Shown: one piece after another, positions 54,855 to 64,000 of the stretch
Numbering within the stretch: the stretch's first letter is position 1
How the letters are laid out: each line of letters opens with the position of its first letter
Origin: Capillidium heterosporum
Taxonomy: Eukaryota > Entomophthoromycota > Entomophthoromycetes > Entomophthorales > Capillidiaceae
NCBI GenBank assembly: GCA_016630905.1
Contig: WBMQ01000003.1
Coordinates: forward strand, 992,001-1,056,000
Length of the DNA stretch: 64,000 nucleotides
Direction of reading: 5' to 3'
The notes under the pieces: model-generated
The model's input: only the letters and a program-made list of their open reading frames with translations
Told to the model about the DNA's origin: nothing
The model's database searches: none
Translations under genes and position numbers: made by a program

Positions 54855-56339
54855 TGTTGAATTCTAAGTGAGATTGAAAACCTTGAGAAAGTCCAATCTT
54901 TCTATTAAAATAGTGATTGAGCAGTTTGATTTGAAATTGCTTAGATTGCTAAATAATTTGCATTATTCTATATTAAAATTAAAAGGTAGCTATTAACTAC
55001 AGTTAGCATGCTTTGAACATTGATTTTCTAACTTAAAGGCAATTCCTGTTAAGCACGCTTATTTTAATATAACTAAGAACACCTAGTGACACTGTTTTTT
55101 AGATAACATCGCTTCTCAAGGCTGTATAGAAGTTTAAATCTCAACGAGCTTTTCAAAACTAAATCGAATCGGATCTCATTTCTATTGCAAAAGTAGGGCT
55201 GTGAGCTACCTTTGTATAAAATATACTTTCGATTGATATTTAGTTACCTGCATATAGAAAGCAAATACATCACAAGTATTTACGATTTTTGAGCATATAT
55301 TTGAGAGAATATTCTACTCAAAATCAGTAATTCTATAGCACATCCAAAACTTTACAAGCTGTCTATAAATAATGCAATATCTGGGTGTAGATACAGAAAT
55401 TCATTCAAGGACAAACTAAAGTCCATGCATTTTTAGAATATGTGTAACACAGCCTTTGCAAGTAAGGATCTCTAAATTGATTTATCATATTTCAATAAGC
55501 TGGTATTGACATACCTATGTCAAACTAACTAAGCTATGCATTTAATTTTAAAAGATTTAATATAAAATAGATATTGAATAAGATTTGAATTTCATACTAT
55601 AGAAACTTCATTGCTTATAGATTATTATTAAAACTACTATAAATAGCATATATTTTTGAAAACTTTTTATAAGCAGTACTTCATTGTACATATATTAAGT
55701 ATATACTTTTAATATTTTTAGCTAAAGCTAGAAATTTTAGAGAATTTCAAGTTGAAATTAGATGTTCAGAAAATTGGAGGATTTTTTATGGCTTAATTTG
55801 CAGAAATTTCTATTGAGATTATGAACAGTAAGTCTATGAAGCTGGATTCATAGATCCATCAGATATTCAATTAGATCAGAATTCTGATGTCTTACCTATC
55901 TGCTCAAAATATATTAGTATACGTATTAACCGAACGATCTTGTTAATTTCAATACATATGAAAGTCTCCGAACTATTTACAGCATCGTGATGTACAAGAC
56001 ATTGATAAAAATTTAACAGAGCACTTTTTGCAAATAATAATAACCATTGCAGAATATATATGGCCATGAGTAATAACCAAACGTTAAAATAAAACATAAA
56101 GGAACGTATAATATTACAAAATAGATATAGATAATAGATGAATTCTGGCAGTAAATATATATATTTCAAATAAAAGTGGCCAAATATAACTAAAGAGCTA
56201 CTATAGAATCCAAAATGGTAAGCGGAATGGATTTTTATAGACATTACTGAACTATATATGTAAAGGAAAGCATAAGTATAAAATGACATACTTAACATGG
56301 TACATGATATTTAAAAATACTATAAACTAAACATTATCA
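54855..56339. other. Intergenic, including duplicated lipase 5' flank
   Basis: From about 55300 to 56330 the sequence is a diverged copy of 57930-58728, the flank of the intact lipase, with collinear matches such as GATGT.CAAG.CATTGA.AAA. The 140-codon minus frame at 55876-56298 lies in this duplicated non-coding DNA and is not considered a gene. Confidence 0.5.
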
Positions 56340-57205
56340 AGCACAGCTTTATCCTCACTGCTCTGTTAACATCCAAAGTCCTATTTCAGCAGCTGTAGGC
56401 AATCCAGCTGTCTAAGGGGGTAAAAGTTACATGAATAATAGTATAGATATCCAACTTGGGCATACAAAATCACCTCAAAGAACAGTTTTTAATACCTTAA
56501 ATCCTGTAAGTAATAGGACAGCTAGTAATCCTCTGATTGTATATCTACTTGAAGATATGAAGAAAGTACTCCTGCCTACTGTCATCCACGACCTCATCAA
56601 ACTTATCGTTTAAACCTCACTCAATAAATTGAACTCACTAATAATATTCAAGCACGGTGTTATTAAAGATGTCAAAAAGTATATATATATATCTTATTTT
56701 TAGCTGTAGTAAAGATAATATTTTAAGTCAGCGATGCGGTTATCAGAGGCTTTTGAGTAGCTTTACTATAATTAAGAGCAAAGATTTTGGTTCAAATTGT
56801 AATCCATATTGAACGACCCCAAAAATTCATATTCGTATCCTATGGAGGCTCCACTACGTCCCAGAACCGGGTCAGTGACTTCAACTACTTTCAACCTTAT
56901 CCATCCCCAACTGAGTTAAACTTTTGAAGAAACTAAAGGACAGCTGACTTTTAGCTAGCTACTCTGACTTCAATCGGAACGATGTAGTACCTTAGATCCC
57001 ACAAAGGTTCTATAACTTCATTCACTTTGGCATAGAGCTTCACGAATGTAAAGTAGGTTTCCTAGAGAAAGTTGAATTGGTACTCTGTAGCCAAGGTATT
57101 TACGATGAGGACTCTGAATGTGGCTGGAAGGATAAAACTACTCTCTCATTACTGAACCATGTCATTCCTACGAACCCCTTCATGACAGATACCATTTATC
57201 TCTAA
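56340..57205 (+). pseudogene. Class 3 lipase pseudogene (plus)
   Basis: A decayed copy of the 58729 gene, retaining its order. Signal-peptide-like CTCACTGCTCTGTTAACATCC lies near 56353, then SNRTASNPLI...LLPTVIHDLIKL (in the 56431-56613 frame), a degraded IFKHGVIKDVKKY, a SYGGSTTSQN-like oxyanion region near 56840 and a terminal GWKDKTTLSLLNHVIPTNPF ending at a stop at 57203-57205. The nucleophile-elbow segment is missing, apparently in a deletion of ~200-300 bp, and frames shift several times. It carries its duplicated 5' flank. Confidence 0.85.
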
Positions 57206-58728
57206 AAAAGCTTATTTCGATTTATTTTTAGTTGGACTTGCTTTATGTAGATATACAGGTAGATAATGTTTATATTACATAAGACTTACATACCAAACAT
57301 ACAAGCTGATGAATGTTGATCGAGTTAACAACGGTATAAGTTGAGGCATGATCAAGTGAATTGAGCATTATTTTGATATTACTAGCTTGATTAACGTAAA
57401 CTATAGTGAGTACAATGTGCTTTGAGATGCAGTGTAGCTTCAAATTTAATATTCATAACGATATCGAGAATATTATATCTCTTACACCTATCAATATAAA
57501 ATATACCAATCATAATACAACTGTCTTATGCATGTCTTCTTCTCAGCATATATATGGAGAGTAGCTTTTAAAAACCACTAATATAGCTTCTCAAGAAGTC
57601 GCTATAATGAATATAGATCTGACTCATATTTCCTATAACCATTTCTTTCAATTTTAAGCTCAGGAGACCTAGGTCATCGCGAATACTTAAAATCAGGTAA
57701 ACAAAGGATAGGGCACGCTGTCTAAAGTGACAAGTATTTCTCGTCTGAGAGGGTCTGGGTTCAACAGGGATAGCGCTGGTTTCACTTGAACAGAGAGAAA
57801 CTACAGCTTCATACGATGGTACTTGCTTTATTCAAATCTCATAAGTTGTTAACTTTACGTAATTTTTCACTATGCTTTTAACGTTAGAATGCAAAGACAT
57901 AGTCTAAATTACGTATAATGGACAGTTCGTGGGAAACTAGGATTCGGAAGACAAGTCCATAATTGTGTTCATATGACAGCTTATAATAAGCAATATTTGG
58001 ATACAGGTGTAGGGGCCCATTCAAGGGCGAGCTATAGCCTATTTATTCTCATGATGGATATTATGTAGACTTTGCACTAAGGATCTTTAAATTGAATTAG
58101 CGTGATATTTGTATAAGCGGATATCCACATGTCTATGTGATAAGCTAAATAACCTATACCTTTCATTTTAAGGGGTTTGGTATAAAGTAGGCAGACATAT
58201 AGTCTTGAAATTATAATCGAATAATCTATTTATTTATATATTGACGTGGGAATTTCATATATTGTACTTGAGTTTAAAATACGTATATGCTAAGTATACT
58301 ATAGATGTTGAATAAAGTTAAAGATTTTCATCTTAGATATACGCCGCCATTTATACTTTTACGTAAATATACTTTAGACCGTATACACTATACTTGAACC
58401 CTCTCAAATATAGCAACCAACTCATTTGTATTTATACTAAATCTACATTTTTCTCCATTGGAAAGTTGGAGAATTCTTTATACCATCACGATGTGCAAGG
58501 CATTGACAAATGGATATAGGTGGAACCCGAAGACTAAAAAAAAGTCCAAAGATTTCAAATAGGTGTGACCAACCTAACAATAAAGCCATCATAGAATTTC
58601 AAATGATTCAAGGGATAGATCTTACCTAAACCCCATTGAACTTCTACGTGTGAAAGGGAGAATGACTCAAAAATTGGTATAAATACTTTACAAAGTGACA
58701 GCCATTTGATAATATTATAGTAGCCAGC
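57206..58728. other. Intergenic, 5' flank of lipase copy 3
   Basis: No coding frame was seen. The part from about 57930 matches 55300-56330. The lipase leader ends at TAGCCAGC directly before the ATG. Confidence 0.5.
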
Positions 58729-59850
58729 ATGGTTAAGTTCAGCTTCATTCTCGCATCTCTGTTAAGTATCCAAGGCCTTACCTCAGCTACCGTTGGTAAT
58801 CTCGACTCCCAACCAGGTGAAATCTACGTCAGCGACAATGTAGAAATCAAACCCGAGTACTTGAAGGTGCACCAAGGCCCTGCCTTCGACCCCCTTGATG
58901 CCATCAACAGTAGGGCAGCCGGTAATCCGTTGACTGGGAACCTATTCGAGGCTATAAAAAACTTGTTCCTGCCCACCATCGTCCAAGACCTCTACAAACT
59001 TTTCGTGCAAGTCCCACCCAAGAAATTGAGCTCACCAAGGATATTCAAGCACGGTACCATCGAAGAAGTCAAAAAGTACCTATCTTTATCTGTTATATCA
59101 GTTTGCTCCAAAGCTGACATTTTGGGCCAGAGCTGCGGTTGCCAAAAGACATTGACAAACCTGTCTGTTATCGAGAACAAGGATTTCGATTCATTGGTTG
59201 TAGTTGGTGTCGACAGATCGCAGCAGAAGATAGTAGTATCCTATCGTGCCTCCATCACCGCTCAGAACTGGGTCATCAATTTCTCCTACCCCAAAGTCGA
59301 CTTTCCTTACGAAGCTAACGGCGTAAAGGTGCACCACGGATTCCTTTCCCATTATTTATCCAGTTATAACGAAGTCCACGATGCCGTTAAGAAGTTGCTA
59401 GCCAATCCCGAATTCAAAGGCTACACTCTGCACGTCACCGGTTATAGTTTAGGTGCCGCCATCTCTACTTTATCCATCCCCAACTGGGTCAAGTTGTTGA
59501 AGGAAATGAGCGATGATCGACCTATCGTCAATTTCGCTTACGCAAGTCCTAGAGTTGGTAATGACAACTTTGTCCAACTTTTGCATTCCTTGAACGTCCC
59601 CATTACTAGATACACTAACCAGAACGATATCGTACCCCACCTTCCACCTAGATCGGGTGATTTTGTCCATGCCGGTGGCGAAATCCACGAACGTAAGATC
59701 AATATTTTTGGAGCTACTGAATTGGTTGTATGTGGTCAAGGTACTTACGATGAGAACCCTGAATGCAGTTGGAAAGATAAGGATCCTATCTCTATATTGA
59801 GACATGTCACGCCTATGAATACTTTACCTATATCTACCTTCTGTCTTTAA
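58729..59850 (+). CDS. Secreted class 3 (fungal) lipase, copy 3
   Basis: A 373-residue intronless protein with signal peptide MVKFSFILASLLSIQG. Ser240 sits in GYSLGAA, Asp300 in NQNDIVPH and His359 in LRHVTPMN, consistent with the class 3 triad. The oxyanion-loop motif is SYRAS instead of the SYRGS or SYRGT of the other two copies and of the family in general, a Gly-to-Ala change that could alter activity. Otherwise it is very close to the 5344 copy and of the same length. A decayed copy with its own duplicated flank lies about 1.5 kb upstream on the same strand. Confidence 0.92.
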   Translation: MVKFSFILASLLSIQGLTSATVGNLDSQPGEIYVSDNVEIKPEYLKVHQGPAFDPLDAINSRAAGNPLTGNLFEAIKNLFLPTIVQDLYKLFVQVPPKKLSSPRIFKHGTIEEVKKYLSLSVISVCSKADILGQSCGCQKTLTNLSVIENKDFDSLVVVGVDRSQQKIVVSYRASITAQNWVINFSYPKVDFPYEANGVKVHHGFLSHYLSSYNEVHDAVKKLLANPEFKGYTLHVTGYSLGAAISTLSIPNWVKLLKEMSDDRPIVNFAYASPRVGNDNFVQLLHSLNVPITRYTNQNDIVPHLPPRSGDFVHAGGEIHERKINIFGATELVVCGQGTYDENPECSWKDKDPISILRHVTPMNTLPISTFCL

Positions 59851-61029
59851 TTAAAAACTAATATTTCCTATATATATATATATCAGCTTTAATGGTAGAT
59901 TTTAAATGTATATATACATTTTAGATATTCCTGTGCTGGAAAATGAAATGACAACAGCCTTATTGAACAGTGAACGAAGGCTAAGCTACCAACGGTATAA
60001 ATTGAGAAACATTCAAGTGTAACTAGGTGAGCTAATTTGAAAAATTGCCGGGTTGCTGAATGTAGGATGAATTGAGTTTAGTGTTTTTTGTGATGTAGTG
60101 TATCTGCTAGCTTGGCTTTTATAACAGAGCTGATGGTGGCTCACTTTCGTTTTTGACAATCTGTAAAATTCGATTGTATTTGTGTATAACTACCTCAACC
60201 AAGCATTTATTTGGAAAAATACAAAAAACCGATATACAATTTATCAATTTGCTATATTGTTAACCATCAATCTTTGATAGTGATCAAATTAACTAGTGCG
60301 TTTACATAGCCTCAAAGTTCATGATACTTGTTTATGTTTACTGAAAAGCTACTTTAACTTCATAGAGTAAGTTTAATCTACTCTTTAGTACTTATTCAAA
60401 AGACATCCTTGTAAACCTTGATGCATATTCGATGTTTACTTGGTAACTCTCAACTCAAATCTTTGAAAGTTTACCAAAGTGCTGGTGTATATCACGCAAG
60501 CATCATATTTCTATAATTACAGAGAAGAATCACTGGAAAGTCTAGTAGATCAGCAGCTCTGTATATGACCAATTCATCCTAGGTTACTAGGAATAAGATG
60601 GTTTGAGCATCTGTGAGGTTTAGAGATGTTTTGATATTTAATCTTTCGTTTGTAAACCTACATAGCTGAAATTCTGGTTTCCTTTAGTTTAGCTTCTGTA
60701 GAACTCATAGATTCTTGTAAGCATATTCTTTTATTGTGAAAGTAAATTTCAAAAAACTATACGTGGGCTTTCTATAATGCCTTTTATACATGACAGATGC
60801 TTCTATATTCTATAGAAGATTGTGATGTATGCACAGGCTTCAATAAGGCGCTTTCAAGTAACACTTCTTAGCAAATGATTGGCTAGCTCTGATATTATAA
60901 ACAAAAATTTACAAATTGCAATGAAATAGAGCCCATTTTGGAGCCCAGCAATTGGATAGTTTAACCCCAGAGCCCATCATCTTTTATAAAACCTTTTCAG
61001 GCTTCAACTCACCTTGCTCTACAAACTAC
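59851..61029. other. Intergenic, AT-rich
   Basis: Begins with a short TA microsatellite (about 59863-59884). The open frame that precedes the 61030 gene from 60952 starts with TTG and is not needed. No other feature was seen. Confidence 0.45.
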
Positions 61030-61980
61030 ATGAAGATGGCCTCCAAATCGAACAGAGTCCTCAAGACCACCAACGAAGGGAACACCGAATCCAAGAATAG
61101 GCTTGATATGTCACTCGACGAAATTAGGAAGAAGAGAATCGGTAATGAAAGAAGTTCTCGCTTGAAACGTTCCGTCCAGACTAAAAGTAAAGTTCTTAAA
61201 ACCAACAAAGATGAGCAAGCTATCAAGAATTCAAAGTCAATTAAAGCCAGCGAACCAAAGAAACTCGAACTCTTCACCAAACATTTCTTGGCTCAACGTT
61301 CCGACTCCAACACCAGCAGTAAAGGTAAAGCTAACCAAAAGAAGTCACCTCCCCGTTCCATAAACGATAGACTTAATCAACCCAATCAAGATAAAAAATC
61401 TACCTCACGTATCCCCGAAGGACGTTGGTTGAAAAATGAAGAGACTGGCAACGCAGGTTCCCAAATTAATCGTCGTTCGGAGCCTTACTCCAGATATGAC
61501 ACCAGCCACGACAACTATGAAAAGAGACGAAGTGCATCTCCAGTTCGAGGTATACGAGCATCTAGAAATTTTAGGGATCGATCCCCAGTGCGGGATATCC
61601 CTGAGCCTAAAGATATCAAAAACCGCAACGGTAGGTACGAGGCATCGCCGCCTAGGACTAGAAATTTGACACGTAGTGGCCACACTACCAACCAAGTGCA
61701 TTATCTCAACGCCCAACCCACCTCTCCAACTTATGTATTAGTTGGAAACCTCAACGTCGCTGTTACTCGAGAAGAAATTATGGAGAAGTTATTCGAAGGG
61801 TTTCGAGTCCTCGACGTTCACATCCTCTATTATGATGATGGCTCTCAATCACGTTTCGCTGAAGTTGTATTTAAGGGCTTTGAAGATGCTGAGGAAGCTA
61901 TACAAAAGTTCCAGAATCCTAGGATTAAGGTGGATGGATGCTCGTTGACTCTTGCTCCCGTTAAAAATGGTAAAGATTAG
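61030..61980 (+). CDS. RNA-binding protein with Arg/Ser/Lys-rich N-terminus and C-terminal RRM
   Basis: 316 aa, intronless. The start is set at ATG 61030 (MKMASKSNR); a second ATG two codons later is equally possible. Residues ~1-215 are basic and disordered, with KR, SRS and RSPVRD tracts like those of RS/RGG-type mRNA-binding proteins. Residues ~230-312 are one RRM: RNP2 YVLVGNLNV and RNP1-like SRFAEVVFKG with alpha2 AEEAIQKFQN. The RRM has some resemblance to the ALYREF/Yra1 type (DVHILYYDDGSQSRF...), so a role in mRNA export or packaging is possible, but other single-RRM proteins cannot be excluded. RNP1 lacks the usual central Gly-x-Gly aromatic pattern. Confidence 0.7.
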   Translation: MKMASKSNRVLKTTNEGNTESKNRLDMSLDEIRKKRIGNERSSRLKRSVQTKSKVLKTNKDEQAIKNSKSIKASEPKKLELFTKHFLAQRSDSNTSSKGKANQKKSPPRSINDRLNQPNQDKKSTSRIPEGRWLKNEETGNAGSQINRRSEPYSRYDTSHDNYEKRRSASPVRGIRASRNFRDRSPVRDIPEPKDIKNRNGRYEASPPRTRNLTRSGHTTNQVHYLNAQPTSPTYVLVGNLNVAVTREEIMEKLFEGFRVLDVHILYYDDGSQSRFAEVVFKGFEDAEEAIQKFQNPRIKVDGCSLTLAPVKNGKD

Positions 61981-62872
61981 TACCTTTCCGCCTCTTTTTA
62001 TTTTTTCAATAAAACTATTGTTTTTATGTTTCTATTTCTAGTATCCTTTAGCCTATATTTTATATGCCATATATTTTGATAATCTATTAATGGCTGGTTG
62101 ATTATATGGAGAAGAGGGTTTGAAGACCAATAATTTTCCCAAGTATATAAATTTCATTTGTTGAACAATGGGCTTACTATAAATATACTAAAAGGATTGC
62201 TTTATAAGAAAGAAGGTGCGGGATGGGAATGTTTAAGTTCAAACATTTTTCTTCATATACTACTGATTATCCAACAAAAAATTGAGAGTCTAGTAAAGTC
62301 AAAGTTTTATGTCCACCATCATGTATATTTTGGAAACACAACATTCTAGTTTAATACTATTTGACTATTATATGGGATTCATAAATACTATATATTCTTT
62401 GTTAAACACTTATAATATCCTCTTCAAAGCTAATGCAATTGAAGCTTATTGAGCTTTGGCATTTACTTGGCTAAACTTTTAGTAAAAGTGCTTAATTTAG
62501 AACTAGGTTTTTCAACGGTGTGTAACTTTTTTAAAATAACTCATAACAAAGCTTCTAATAGTTGAAATTTAACTGTTCTATTTTATACATCAGTGAAAAA
62601 TTAGGATTTATAGTTTTAACTGTCCTTAGATTTAAAGGCCATATTTCAACCTCCAAATCTCACTAAGTTATAGTTTGGAGTTTGAAAAACTCAACTTCAA
62701 ATGAAATCACCGTTTTTATTGGACAATCCTCTACTTCACATTTCCAAGCCAAGTCGATAGATAGAGGTTCGTGGCCTATTGTTGGGGTTGACAGTTTAAA
62801 GAGTTTGCGAAATTCCAACATCTTTGCAACTACCAGTTTAATTTTAAATTCAATTTTCAACAGTCAAAAGGG
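61981..62872. other. Intergenic, AT-rich
   Basis: 3' flank of the RRM gene and 5' flank of the transporter. No supported gene. Confidence 0.45.
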
Positions 62873-64000
62873 ATGATAGAAGATAGGAAGTCGTTCGCTT
62901 TAATCCTAGCTTTCAGCAACATCTTTGGTTTAGGTTTAGGGACAGTACGCGCTTTGGAAGATGCGTTGTTCTTCCTGGGGATAACGAAACCCACGTTGCA
63001 CGTGTTTTTCACCTCAATTATCTTAATGGTAGTATTCCTTCCTTACATTATATACAAATACGGGTTCAGCAACTTCAAGTTTATGGCCAAAACTAGGTCT
63101 TGGCTCTGTAAATATTTATTTCATTTGATTTTACTTATAAATTTGCCTATAGTTTTGATATCGGTAGTTTTGGAGCTATTAGCTTATCAGTTGTATGCCT
63201 ATTCAAGAGGAACGGCATCCTTACTTACGCTGACTTTGCTCCAAGGACTTTTAGGAATAATTGTGACGGGGTTGAGCTTCTTCATCCTAAAAGCTAGGTT
63301 TAAGAAGCTGCATTGGCTGGGGATAGTTATATGCTTAGTTGGTTTAGGTCTTACCTTGGGAGCGAACTCATTGAATGGTAGAAACTACGCCGCAACTGAT
63401 GTAGCTTTCGGTATAGTGTCCGCTCTTTTCGGCATGCTGTTTACGGCAGCAAATTACCTCGTCCTACAAGCTGGCCTGTCCCAATTCCTCTTTGCTGAAT
63501 TTTTGGCTTTCTATGGTACCTACGGGTTCTTTGCTTACCTATTACACATGGGGTTCGTTAATCCTTGGGAGTATGCCGATGTCAAGTGGGAACCCGAAGC
63601 CAGTAACTTTATCTTTTTTAATTTGTATTTACATTTTATTTAGTTCGACTGTTTGTCATAGCTATCTTAGTTAGAGCGATCGTTATAGTTTTACTCTTTT
63701 ATCTAATCAAGATCTCCAACGCAGCTCAAGCAGCCAATGCAACTATACTTACTGAGTTCTTTTACCTTGTTATAAGGGCGCTCCATGTTACCAACAACTT
63801 TGTCCCGCTTAATGTAAGCTCTCAGCTATATAATCTTTGGTTTTTAACTTTTTATTTTATGTACTGTATACTGTAGATAACGATTTTACACATTGTGGCC
63901 TACGCTGTGATTTTCATCGGGTTAACTCTACTAACAATGAAGAAAGTTCCCTATCTCTACGACGTTACCGAGAAAGTGAATTTCTACCAGCGCCCACAGT
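62873..64000 (+). CDS. SLC35-like (drug/metabolite transporter superfamily) membrane protein, partial
   Basis: Starts at ATG 62873 and runs off the right edge. Proposed exons are 62873-63107, 63153-63600, 63642-63817 and about 63877 onward. The first intron (63108-63152) is exactly 45 nt without a stop, so the frame also reads through it; removing it joins helix 2 to helix 3 cleanly. Hydrophobic helices include FALILAFSNIFGLGLG, SIILMVVFLPYIIY, GLLGIIVTGLSFFIL, LGIVICLVGLGLTLG and FGIVSALFGMLFTAANYLV. The segment ISNAAQAANATILTEFFYLV matches the SLC35F/nucleotide-sugar-transporter pattern S-N-A-x-x-x-N-x-x-x-L-T-x-x-F-Y near helix 9. The substrate is unknown, and Golgi/ER or vacuolar membranes are likely sites. 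The C-terminus is missing. Confidence 0.75.

Noticed and set aside
55876-56298. 140-codon minus ORF with hydrophobic residues
   Set aside because: Lies in duplicated 5' flank DNA of a lipase; the corresponding region near 58.5 kb does not keep the frame open. AT-rich DNA produces such Ile/Tyr/Leu-rich frames by chance.
59863-59884. TA microsatellite after lipase copy 3
   Set aside because: Ordinary simple repeat in AT-rich DNA; no structure beyond that.

Overview
The window is AT-rich nuclear DNA from a eukaryote, most likely a filamentous, early-diverging (zygomycete-grade) fungus. The evidence is short GT-AG introns of about 38-65 nt with TAAC-like branch sites, many introns in housekeeping genes, fungal-type secreted class 3 lipases, GPI-type cysteine-rich surface proteins and a DUF7137-like surface protein. 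Dynein, tubulin-cofactor C and condensin II components argue against a budding yeast. The species cannot be fixed from the sequence. No transposase, reverse transcriptase or CRISPR array was seen.

Two kinds of region alternate. Compact, intron-rich housekeeping islands: (a) 9.9-11.5 kb, a protein that reads like a fused H2B-like plus H2A-like histone doublet; (b) 16.1-18.2 kb, threonine deaminase (ILV1, 8 exons, two microexons), and 20.2-21.2 kb, a C-x-C/CPF/H-x-H zinc-binding putative transcription factor; (c) 33.1-42.4 kb, a condensin II kleisin (CAP-H2, 11 exons), the RNase P/MRP subunit RPP40 starting 84 bp away on the other strand, and the proteasome adaptor ECM29; (d) 50.7-54.9 kb, a probable mitochondrial helical protein, a Tctex1 dynein light chain and tubulin cofactor C, the last two ending 43 bp apart; (e) 61.0-64.0 kb, an RRM protein and a SLC35-like transporter running off the right edge.

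Sparse, intronless accessory regions lie between: a family of five secreted proteins sharing a signal peptide and a Tyr/Gly-rich N-terminal region (two on + at 12.6 and 14.7 kb with nine EVFPTVSF repeats each; three on - at 23.0, 26.4 and 28.7 kb with acidic Ser/Thr-rich tails), a family of five class 3 lipases (three intact at 5.3, 46.3 and 58.7 kb; two decayed at 49.1 and 56.3 kb), two eight-cysteine GPI-type proteins (1.7 and 22.1 kb), and an intronless secreted beta-helix protein at 44.6 kb that looks bacterial. Duplicated copies carry 0.4-1 kb of conserved 5' flank with them.

The most unusual items are the histone doublet, the condensin II kleisin (condensin II is reported lost in most fungi), the bacterial-looking beta-helix protein and the duplicated secreted-repeat family with its shared promoter module. 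Several otherwise good genes (ECM29, the 23 kb paralog, possibly the 3.5 kb gene) are interrupted by single-base indels, which could be assembly errors or real lesions. Exon coordinates were derived by hand from splice signals and reading-frame continuity.
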